64,000 nucleotides of DNA. It comes from Phycisphaerae bacterium (GTDB taxonomy: Bacteria; Planctomycetota; Phycisphaerae; UBA1845; UTPLA1). Position 1 is the stretch's first letter, and each line of letters opens with the position of its first letter. Position numbers and translations under genes: made by a program. Positions 15,171 to 22,083 of this stretch are shown here, one piece after another. The stretch is taken from the NCBI GenBank assembly GCA_035275405.1, contig DATEMU010000001.1, positions 62,001 to 126,000 on the forward strand, read 5' to 3'. Under the pieces are notes generated by a model, which had not been told where the DNA came from, did not search any database, and saw only the letters and a list, made by a program, of their open reading frames with translations.

Positions 15171-16582
15171 TCGACCCCGCCCCATCGGCTGACGCCCGCT
15201 TGGGTTGGCGCTTCCCCGCCACTTTCTGGTTCGCCAACGTCGCCGAACTCTTCGAGCGCGCCGCGTTCTACGGCATGTTCATCACGCTTCGAGACTACCT
15301 GGGCCAGAACATCGGTTTTGGCGATGTGTACGCGGGCGTCGTCGCCGGTGGCTTCTCGTTGTTGCTGTATACCTTGCCCGCTTTCCTCGGGCCGCTCGCC
15401 GACAAGCTCGGCTTTCGCGCCGCCCTCATGCTCGCCTTTGCTCTGCTCACCGCGGGCTACGCGCTATTGGGCGCCTTCACATTGAAGTCGACGGCGATCA
15501 TGTCGCTCCTACTGATCGTAGGCGGTGGGGCGATCGTAAAACCCGTGATTTCCGGCACGGCGTCCAAATGCTCCGATGCCGTGAATCGCGCCCGCGCGTT
15601 CTCCATCTTCTATTTGATGGTGAACATCGGGGCCTTCTCCGGAAAGACATTTGCGCCGTTCATCCGCCAGGGACTCGGAATGCGCTACATCAACTTCTAC
15701 GCGGCGGCGCTGGCGTTCGCGGGGCTGCTTCTCGTCGCCCTCGCCTATCGCAACCCGGACTCCCAGGGCATGGGTAAGTCCTTCGGCGATGTCGCTCGGG
15801 CATTCGGCAAAGTCATCTGCAACTGGCGCTTCATGGCGCTGATTGTGATCGTGTCCGGATTCTGGACGATTCAAGGGCAGCTTTATGCCGCCATGCCGGC
15901 CTACATATTTCGTCTGCGCGGCGCAGACGCGAGGCCCGAATGGCTGGCGAACATCAACCCGCTCATCGTGATGACTTGCGTCGTATGGGTAACGCACCTT
16001 GTGCGCAATTTTCGGCCCGAAAACTCGATCGCGATCGCGCTCTTCATCATCCCCTTTTCCGCGCTCGCCCCCACCTTCGCGCCGGCCCTGGAGCGGGCCT
16101 ACGGACAATCAATTTCGATTCTTGGGCTATTCAGCCTGCATCCCATTACCCTGATGGTCATCGTCGGCATCGCCTTTCAGGGCTTTGGAGAGTGCTTTTT
16201 GTCACCGAAGTTCATGGAGTATGCCTCCAAGCAGGCGCCGCCGGGTGAGGAGGGCCTCTACATGGGCTTCCAGCACCTCCATTCCAGCATCGCCTGGCTA
16301 GTCGCCTTTGTTCTTTCCGGTCACCTTCTCGATCGTTACTGTCCCGACCCTCTCAAGCTTCAGAAGTCCGCGCCGGAGGTGTACCGGCAGTGGGAGGCCG
16401 CCATCGCCGGGACCGCGCCGTTCCCGGACGCTTACGCCAGCGCCCATTATCTTTGGTACGTGTACGCGGCCATCGGCGTCGGCGCGTTTTTCGCACTCCT
16501 CGTCTTCAAATACATCACGATGCGAATCGACCGGCGATCCGCCCGCCTCGCGGCGGCGATTCCAGGAAGCCCGGTGGGCTGA
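15167..16582 (+). CDS. POT/PTR family proton-coupled peptide transporter
   Basis: Major-facilitator protein of 471 residues with about twelve to fourteen hydrophobic segments. The N-terminus has the peptide-transporter signature WFANVAELFERAAFYGMF: the family motif ExxERFxYY appears as ELFERAAFY, with Phe and Tyr replaced by Ala and Phe. The conserved region GGGAIVKPVISGTASKCSD matches the family's G-x-x-x-K-P motif. Members import di- and tripeptides with protons across the inner membrane. The start ATG at 15167 sits inside the stop of the methyltransferase (ATGA), so expression is coupled to it, an unexplained pairing. The substitutions in the proton-coupling motif may alter substrate or coupling. 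Confidence 0.85.
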   Translation: MIDPAPSADARLGWRFPATFWFANVAELFERAAFYGMFITLRDYLGQNIGFGDVYAGVVAGGFSLLLYTLPAFLGPLADKLGFRAALMLAFALLTAGYALLGAFTLKSTAIMSLLLIVGGGAIVKPVISGTASKCSDAVNRARAFSIFYLMVNIGAFSGKTFAPFIRQGLGMRYINFYAAALAFAGLLLVALAYRNPDSQGMGKSFGDVARAFGKVICNWRFMALIVIVSGFWTIQGQLYAAMPAYIFRLRGADARPEWLANINPLIVMTCVVWVTHLVRNFRPENSIAIALFIIPFSALAPTFAPALERAYGQSISILGLFSLHPITLMVIVGIAFQGFGECFLSPKFMEYASKQAPPGEEGLYMGFQHLHSSIAWLVAFVLSGHLLDRYCPDPLKLQKSAPEVYRQWEAAIAGTAPFPDAYASAHYLWYVYAAIGVGAFFALLVFKYITMRIDRRSARLAAAIPGSPVG

Positions 16583-16753
16583 TTCCTTTGGGGCGGCCCA
16601 TTATCGTATACTTGTGCGGGCTGTTACCTATCCTTGTACGGCGGGCCCTTTCGCCGATAAGATAGGAACCGGCGTTGGAGGGAATTGGCCATGTGCCTCC
16701 AAAGTCACCTGCCAGCAAGACTCGCCTCCCTCCTCGCGGAAGGAACATCTCCC

Positions 16754-18673
16754 ATGTTGCGAATACAAAAGTCTCATCGCGTTTCCTATCGTGCCGTTCG
16801 CTTTCAGTTTTGGCTCTTCAGTATGGCGTGCGCAGCGAGCGCGCTTGTGGGATCGGGTTGCGGCGAGACCGCGCCATCCACCAACACCCCGGCGCCTTCC
16901 GGCGATTTTGCGGCCGCGCCCGAAGCGCAGACCGACGCGGTCGGTCAGGCCTTTCGGGAGATCGAAGAGGCCGACATCATCAAAGTCGTCGGCAACAAGG
17001 TCTATGTCCTGAATCGCTTCAAGGGCCTGATCATCATCGACGTCACCAATCCCAATGCCCCGGGCATCACGGGCGAACTCGATCTGCTCGGCCGCGGCGT
17101 GGAGATGTATGTCGTGGGAAGTCAGGTCTTCGCGATCCTCAGCGCCGATTACTACGTGGCCTACGCCGAACCGGGTGGCGTGATTGCGGACGTGGGTCCC
17201 GCCCCGCCGCCGCCGGATTTCAACGGCAGCCAGCTTGCCATCATCGACGTCTCCGATCCGGCCCACCCGCAGGTGGAAGGCAAAATCAACCTCGTGGGCT
17301 ACGCCAACGCCAGCCGCCGCGTGGGCAACGTCATTTACGTCGTCGGCGAGGAGTTCATCTCCTATGGCGCGGACCAGCCCGTCTCGAGCAGCGATCCGCA
17401 GACCGGCTTTGTCGCGTCGGTCAACGTGGCCGACCCGGCAAATATCGTTCCGGTGCAGCGGGAGACGTTTACCGGCCGTTCCCTGGCGATCCATGTTTCG
17501 CAGACGACGATCTTCGCGGCGAGTCGGGAATTCGACTCTGACAACGGCGGCAGCTTCACTCGCGTACAGGCCATCGATATCTCCGATCCGGCCGGGGCGA
17601 TCGACATTCGCGGAAGCGTGGACGTGCCGGGCTTCATTCGCAATCGCTTTTTCATGGACGATTTCGAAGGCGTCCTGCGAATGGCCACCGAGTCCGACGG
17701 TTTTGGGTTCCGGCAGGTGCGAGTCTATACCTACGATCTGACCGATCTGGACGCGATGGCTGCTTTGGGCCAGGTGGACGTAATCGAGGGCGAGTCGCTG
17801 GAGGCGGCGCGGTTCGACGGGCCGCGCGGCTATGTGGTGACCTTTCTGAGGGTCGATCCGTTATTCGTGATCGATCTTCGCGAACCGGCCAACCCCGCCG
17901 TATCTGGAAATCTCGTGGTGCCGGGCTTCTCCACTCATTTAGAGCCGCGCGATACACGATTGATCGCGGTCGGCGTGGATGACACGAACGGCCAGCGGCC
18001 GGCGGTGGCTTACTACAACGTCGCCGATCCCGCCGCGCCCAGCGAGTTGGGGCGAGTGGTGCTGGGTCCGCCGGGTTCATTCACCGATTCGGACGCCATC
18101 TATGACGAAAAGGCCTTCAAAATCGTGGACGAACTGGGCTTGATCGCGATCCCGTTCCACCACTTTGAGGGCGGCGGCGGCACGCCGGTCCCCGTGCCAT
18201 TGGGCGGCGGTGAGCCGACGGCCGCGGAGAGTCCCGACGTGCCCAAGTGCACCAACGGCGTGCAGCTTGTGGATTTCAGCGACACCGCCCTGACGCGGCG
18301 CGGTTTCTTCGAGCACCGCGGGCGCGTGGAACGCGTCGGCGTCGTCGGCGGTCGGGTCTTCGCCCTGTCCCAGGCCGCTTTCCAAACCGTGCATATCGAC
18401 GATCGCGACAGCCCCGCCAAGGCAGGCCAGGCCGACTTTTTCACCGGGGACGACATGTCGTACTACGCCGACGACTGCGGCGGTTATTGGGGACCGATCG
18501 ACCTCGTGGTCAACGAGGACCCGTGGGGCGATTTCCTCTCCGCATTTTTCGGCGGAGGCCTTTGCGGTGCGCTCGGTGGCGCCCCTCTGCTGATGATCCC
18601 GGCGGGGCTGTTGGCCGGACGGCGGGTGACGCGCCATCGGCGTCGGGGCGCAGCCTCGCGCCGGCGGCCTTGA
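16754..18673 (+). CDS. Secreted beta-propeller lipoprotein with C-terminal membrane tail
   Basis: Protein of 639 residues. The ATG at 16754 is preferred over an upstream TTG because GGAAGGA lies about 9 bases before it and a signal peptide then begins at once. A Cys follows the hydrophobic core (LVGSGCG), suggesting lipidation, though the lipobox is not canonical. Residues about 60-560 match the bacterial beta-propeller family (PF09826-like): EEADIIKVVGNKVYVLN, FKGLIIIDVTNP, SQLAIIDVSDPAHP, and similar blades ending LFVIDLREPANP. The C-terminus is Gly-rich with a Cys, a hydrophobic helix, then Arg-rich RRVTRHRRRGAASRRR, resembling a sorting or anchor tail. The family's function is largely unknown. 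A -10-like TATACT lies at 16607-16612. Confidence 0.78.
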   Translation: MLRIQKSHRVSYRAVRFQFWLFSMACAASALVGSGCGETAPSTNTPAPSGDFAAAPEAQTDAVGQAFREIEEADIIKVVGNKVYVLNRFKGLIIIDVTNPNAPGITGELDLLGRGVEMYVVGSQVFAILSADYYVAYAEPGGVIADVGPAPPPPDFNGSQLAIIDVSDPAHPQVEGKINLVGYANASRRVGNVIYVVGEEFISYGADQPVSSSDPQTGFVASVNVADPANIVPVQRETFTGRSLAIHVSQTTIFAASREFDSDNGGSFTRVQAIDISDPAGAIDIRGSVDVPGFIRNRFFMDDFEGVLRMATESDGFGFRQVRVYTYDLTDLDAMAALGQVDVIEGESLEAARFDGPRGYVVTFLRVDPLFVIDLREPANPAVSGNLVVPGFSTHLEPRDTRLIAVGVDDTNGQRPAVAYYNVADPAAPSELGRVVLGPPGSFTDSDAIYDEKAFKIVDELGLIAIPFHHFEGGGGTPVPVPLGGGEPTAAESPDVPKCTNGVQLVDFSDTALTRRGFFEHRGRVERVGVVGGRVFALSQAAFQTVHIDDRDSPAKAGQADFFTGDDMSYYADDCGGYWGPIDLVVNEDPWGDFLSAFFGGGLCGALGGAPLLMIPAGLLAGRRVTRHRRRGAASRRRP

Positions 18674-18737
18674 GCGCTGCTATGATTCTTACGGTTGGGC
18701 TCCACTCGCCGGCCTGCCAGTCAGGAGGCGCTATGCC

Positions 18738-18944
18738 GTGTCACTACGAGCCTTCCACATTCTTTTCATCGCGATCGTGATTGCCGGGGCCGATTTAATC
18801 GGCGCCTGGGCGCTCCTTGAGTACCGAACCTCGGGCGAGGCCGAGATGCTCCTCGCGGGCATCGTCACGCTCGTCGGCGGCCTAGGCCTGATCGCCTACG
18901 GCATCTGGTTCATGCGCAAGCTGGATCGCGCCAATATCCACTAA
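18738..18944 (+). CDS. Small two-helix membrane protein
   Basis: Product of 68 residues, not recognised. The start is GTG 18738, with AGGAGG 9 bases upstream; an ATG at 18733 is in another frame. Hydrophobic segments at about 5-26 (FHILFIAIVIAGADLIGAWALL) and 37-58 predict two membrane helices, separated by a short charged loop (EYRTSGEAE) and ending in a basic tail (MRKLDRANIH). It follows the propeller lipoprotein by 64 bases and precedes a long hairpin between convergent genes. No function can be assigned. Confidence 0.62.
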   Translation: MSLRAFHILFIAIVIAGADLIGAWALLEYRTSGEAEMLLAGIVTLVGGLGLIAYGIWFMRKLDRANIH

Positions 18945-18948
18945 GGAC

Positions 18949-18987
18949 CTCGCGCAACCCCGGTTCCAGCGACCGGGGCTGCGCGAG
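18949..18987. terminator. Long GC hairpin between convergent genes
   Basis: CTCGCGCA (18949-18956) pairs with 18980-18987, and CCCCGGT (18958-18964) with 18972-18978; there is one internal mismatch and a 7-base loop. No T-run follows. Its position between convergent stops suggests transcript-end function on both strands. Confidence 0.6.
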
Positions 18988-19028
18988 TGTGTCGGGGGCG
19001 AAAGCGGCCAGGGAGGCCGCGCTACGCG

Positions 19029-19661
19029 CTACTTGCGCGTGTACACGATGTCCAGGCACTTGAATTCCTTCCCCTCGGGCGTCTTGTCGTACATTTCGAA
19101 GGTGTGCTTGCTGTCGCTGATGAACTTCGAGATGCTTCGATAAGTCTTGGTCTTGTTCGTCGCGGGGTCTTCGTAAGTTCCGATGTAAGTAATGATCTTT
19201 CCGGTGGCATCGGAGGTTCCCTCGGAGATCATGGCCCCGGTTCCCATCGTATCCATCCAGATGTTGACGTACTTCTTCTTGACGTTGTCGTATCCGGTGA
19301 TTCCCAACCCGCCGAACGGGCCACCCATCATCTGACCCTCGAACTCCTCCATGATCCATCGATCGCCCAGGATGGCCTTGGCCTTCGTCACGCCCGTGCT
19401 CGGGGAGGGCGGCGCATCCGGTTTCATCCAGAACGTGGTCGCCACATCCCACGTGCCGGCGATGGAGACAAGCTGCTTGTGCTGAGGCCCCGGAATCGCG
19501 GCCTTCATGCACGCTTCAAACGTCTTCTGTTCTTCGGGGGTCATCTTCGGCTGGCCTTGCGGGGGGTCCTCCGAAAAGACCTGCGTCGTGACAAAGGCCG
19601 TCGCGACGACGAGGGCCAGCGCGCCGGCGAGCCATCGATAAGGGGATGTGCGGGAACTCAT
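19029..19661 (-). CDS. Exported DUF1579-like protein
   Basis: Protein of 210 residues. An N-terminal signal peptide (WLAGALALVVATAFVTTQVFS) is followed by a DUF1579-type beta-barrel: LVSIAGTWDVATTFWM, GDRWIMEEFEG, GGLGITGYDNVKKKYV, WMDTMGTGAMISEG and HTFEMYD are typical. The family is uncharacterised; the fold resembles lipocalin-like barrels, which suggests ligand binding. The ATG has AAGAGGTG upstream on the minus strand. A TTGACA-17-TACTGT promoter lies about 140 bases upstream (19803-19831). The gene is convergent with the small membrane protein and separated from it by the hairpin at 18949-18987. Confidence 0.8.
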   Translation of the reverse strand: MSSRTSPYRWLAGALALVVATAFVTTQVFSEDPPQGQPKMTPEEQKTFEACMKAAIPGPQHKQLVSIAGTWDVATTFWMKPDAPPSPSTGVTKAKAILGDRWIMEEFEGQMMGGPFGGLGITGYDNVKKKYVNIWMDTMGTGAMISEGTSDATGKIITYIGTYEDPATNKTKTYRSISKFISDSKHTFEMYDKTPEGKEFKCLDIVYTRK

Positions 19662-20054
19662 GGAAACACCTCTTGATTACATTGGCCGAGCATGATCACG
19701 CCTTCGTCGCCGACCGACGCGGCCGGCGGCGTCAATACGAAGAAGCAGTCAGGCAGGCCGTTCCTCTTGGTACCGGGTTGGGCCCCGGTCACTGCGACCC
19801 TAACAGTATCCGAACAAAATCCGGGTGTCAAGGGCTCTTGCCCTGATTTTCGCGGAATTCGAGCTAGGGAAAACCCCTATAAGTAAAGGGGTGTCGGGGC
19901 AAATTCCTCCGAGAAATGTCGCTGACGACGAAGTAACTCGTCCCAATCAACTACCTGTGTCGAGGCACACGATCCAAGGGTCCACATTCTGGACAGGTTG
20001 CCGAGACGTTTCCCGTCACTAGCCGCCCTTCGCATCTTCCAGTTTGAGTTCCAC
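19662..20054. other. Intergenic region, no gene seen
   Basis: About 390 bases between the DUF1579 gene and the end of the deaminase gene. It holds the DUF1579 promoter (19803-19831, minus) and a small perfect hairpin, ACCCCT 19873-19878 with AGGGGT 19887-19892, which could end the deaminase transcript although no T-run follows. Short frames here have no coding character I trust. Confidence 0.55.
19803..19831 (-). promoter_or_regulatory. Sigma70-like promoter for DUF1579 gene
   Basis: On the minus strand, perfect TTGACA (19831-19826), 17-base spacer, TACTGT (19808-19803). The predicted leader is about 135 bases. Confidence 0.55.
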
Positions 20055-21419
20055 TCATCCCCGAAAGCCGTGTGCTACGAGCCGATTAAAGCGCTCAATC
20101 AAGTTCGACGCGTCCAACGAAGCAATCTGGCCTTCACACACCACGGTCCGGCCATTCACCAAAACGCGATCGGCACGGGCGACATGACAGAGCATCAGCG
20201 CGCCAAGTGGATCCTGTTCGACCGCCCCGGCCAGGGCGATGTCGTTGCGGCGATACATGGCCAGGTCAGCGGCGAAACCGACGGCAATATTGCCCAGTTC
20301 CGGTCGGTTGAGGACCGCGGCACTGCCGAGCGTGCCGAGCGTGAACGCCTCTGCGACGGAAAGCGCTTTGGCCCCGCCGGCGACACGCTGCAGGAGCACG
20401 GCCTGGCGCGCTTCCGCGAGCAGGTGCGAGCCGTCATTGCTGGAGCTGCCGTCCACGCCCAGGCCGATTCGCGCCCCGGCGTCGAGCAAACGGCGAACCG
20501 GCGCGATGCCGCTACCCAGCCGCATGTTCGACGAGGGACAGTGGGCGATGCCGGTATGGCTTTGGGCCAACCGGCGAATATCGGCGTCGGCCAGATGAAC
20601 GCAGTGCGCGAGATAAACGTCTGTCCCCAGCCAGCCGAGTTCGTCGAGCCATTCGATGGGACGCTTGCCGAACGTCTCGAGGCAGTATTTCTCTTCATCT
20701 TTGGTCTCGGCGGCGTGCGTGTGCAGCAGCGCCCCATGCGCGCGGGCCAATGAGGCCGTCTCGCGCGACAGGTCGGCGCTCACGGAAAACGGCGAGCAGG
20801 GGGCCAGATCGATCCGCCGCATGGAGAGCGTTCTCGGATCGTGAAAGCTCTGCAACGCCCGCTCGCAGTCGGCGAGGATCGTCTTTTCTTCCTGAACGCA
20901 GCCATCCGGCGGCAGACCGCCGCGCGATCGTCCGACGCTCATACTCCCGCGGCAGGCATGGATGCGGATGCCGAGTGACTCGGCCGCTTCGAGGACGGCC
21001 TCGATTCGCACGTCACTGTTCTGGGGAAACAGGTAGAAATGATCGCTCGTCGTCGTACAGCCGGACAACAGAAGCTCGGCGATGCTGATCTGGCTGGCCA
21101 GCCGAACGGCTTCGTACGTCAGCTTGCTCCACTTGGGATAGAGGGCCGTCAGCCAGTCGAAAAGCTCGGCGTCCTGCACGCCCTTCATGCAGCGCGTCAG
21201 GGATTGATACAGGTGATGGTGCGTATTGATGAGGCCGGGGATGACGATGTGGTTGGAAGCGTCGATGATCTCCGACCCTGAGCCCGGCGCATTCTGACCG
21301 GTTGAGCTGACATCCTTGATGACGCCGCCGTCGATGAGGATCGAATGATCGCCCAGCACCACGGGCTTTCCGTGGCGATGGGCGATCAGCGTGGCGTGGT
21401 CGATGCGAATTGAATTCAT
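20055..21419 (-). CDS. 8-oxoguanine deaminase (amidohydrolase superfamily)
   Basis: Enzyme of 454 residues that would convert 8-oxoguanine to urate plus ammonia (EC 3.5.4.32). The metal-binding HxH is in NTHHHLYQ (His67-69). Further ligands are in LLHTHAAET (His233/235), AHCVHL (272-275) and GVDGSSSNDG (Asp323). The string RGSMSVGRSRGGLPPD (157-172) matches the signature I recall for characterised 8-oxoguanine deaminases, separating them from chlorohydrolase-like and guanine deaminase relatives. Its ATG overlaps the stop of the ParE toxin gene (ATGA), so it is the third cistron of the toxin-antitoxin unit. Xanthine dehydrogenase genes lie just upstream on the same strand, giving a shared urate product. 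Assignment is by motif; activity is untested. Confidence 0.85.
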   Translation of the reverse strand: MNSIRIDHATLIAHRHGKPVVLGDHSILIDGGVIKDVSSTGQNAPGSGSEIIDASNHIVIPGLINTHHHLYQSLTRCMKGVQDAELFDWLTALYPKWSKLTYEAVRLASQISIAELLLSGCTTTSDHFYLFPQNSDVRIEAVLEAAESLGIRIHACRGSMSVGRSRGGLPPDGCVQEEKTILADCERALQSFHDPRTLSMRRIDLAPCSPFSVSADLSRETASLARAHGALLHTHAAETKDEEKYCLETFGKRPIEWLDELGWLGTDVYLAHCVHLADADIRRLAQSHTGIAHCPSSNMRLGSGIAPVRRLLDAGARIGLGVDGSSSNDGSHLLAEARQAVLLQRVAGGAKALSVAEAFTLGTLGSAAVLNRPELGNIAVGFAADLAMYRRNDIALAGAVEQDPLGALMLCHVARADRVLVNGRTVVCEGQIASLDASNLIERFNRLVAHGFRG

Positions 21420-21715
21420 GACAGTCGTTGAAAGATCGCTGGAATGTCGCGGGCGCCGTGGAATACGCGCAGCAGTTCAATTCCGTCATCGAGAGGCAGG
21501 TAGAAAACGAGATAGTCGCCTACAGCGAAGCTTCTGATGTTTTCGCCGAGATCGGGCCGGGCTCGTCCCATCATCGACTGAGTGGCCAGGATCGAGGATT
21601 TCTCATCGATCGATTCGACAAGGCGATCGGCCGCGTCCACGCTGTCCTGTGCGATGTAAAGCCAGATTTCCAACAAATCCGAATTGGCAAGGGGCGTCCG
21701 TCGAACTACCGGCAT
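21416..21715 (-). CDS. parE: ParE/RelE-type toxin
   Basis: Type II toxin of 99 residues. RRTPLANSDLLEIWLYIAQ and the end of the fold, IRSFAVGDYLVFYLP...ELLRVFHGARDI, match ParE-like members of the RelE/ParE superfamily, which poison gyrase or act on mRNA. It follows the ParD-like antitoxin by 5 bases, the usual order. Its TGA overlaps the ATG of the 8-oxoguanine deaminase. The family is firm; the ParE rather than RelE subclass rests on the ParD partner. No sign of truncation. Confidence 0.87.
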   Translation of the reverse strand: MPVVRRTPLANSDLLEIWLYIAQDSVDAADRLVESIDEKSSILATQSMMGRARPDLGENIRSFAVGDYLVFYLPLDDGIELLRVFHGARDIPAIFQRLS

Positions 21716-21720
21716 TGATT

Positions 21721-21960
21721 CTATCCGAGTCGCCGCCGCCCCTCGGCCTTGATTTCATCAATATCGAGGGGCTCGCTTTCGCCCCTTTTACTCTCGGCGA
21801 TCGCGGCCTGAATGTCCTGACGGAGGGCGTCATGCCGCTTTCGCAATTCCCGCAGTACGCGGACCGCATCGGCGATCACGTCGCGCTCGTTGGCGTATGC
21901 CCCGGTAGCGACTTGGTCTTCAACGTATTGTTGGAGGTCCAAAGGAACTTCAACCGTCAT
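21721..21960 (-). CDS. parD: ParD/CopG-type antitoxin
   Basis: Antitoxin of 79 residues. The N-terminal ribbon-helix-helix is MTVEVPLDLQQYVEDQVATG, followed by YANERDVIADAVRVLRELRKR and an acidic, flexible toxin-binding tail (AAIAESKRGESEPLDIDEIK). I chose the ATG at 21960 over a TTG at 21990 because GAAGGG precedes the ATG and a candidate promoter at 21999-22027 would begin transcription near 21992. Antitoxins of this family bind their own promoter alone or with toxin; ACCAC...GTGGT (21994-22016) overlapping the -10 is a candidate operator. Confidence 0.87.
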   Translation of the reverse strand: MTVEVPLDLQQYVEDQVATGAYANERDVIADAVRVLRELRKRHDALRQDIQAAIAESKRGESEPLDIDEIKAEGRRRLG

Positions 21961-21993
21961 ATTCGACCCTTCGAATGTCAGCGTCCGCAATTA

Positions 21994-22016
21994 ACCACAG
22001 CATAGTCATTCGTGGT
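21994..22016 (-). promoter_or_regulatory. Candidate ParD operator
   Basis: Inverted repeat ACCAC (21994-21998) with GTGGT (22012-22016), 13 bases apart, overlapping the -10 of the parDE promoter. The short arms make this tentative. Confidence 0.35.
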
Positions 22017-22027
22017 CCTGCGGTCAA
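21999..22027 (-). promoter_or_regulatory. Promoter for parD-parE-deaminase
   Basis: On the minus strand, TTGACC (22027-22022), 17-base spacer, TATGCT (22004-21999). It lies between the end of the molybdoenzyme gene and parD, so the three-gene unit can be transcribed independently of the xanthine dehydrogenase genes. Confidence 0.55.
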
Positions 22028-22083
22028 AGTGAAGTTGTCCGATCCGCGTTTCTCCAATCTCAACGGGGGTGGAGCGTGGATTA

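Noticed and set aside
19998-20753. Plus-strand frame of 251 codons
   Set aside because: Antisense to the 8-oxoguanine deaminase gene, with no signature.
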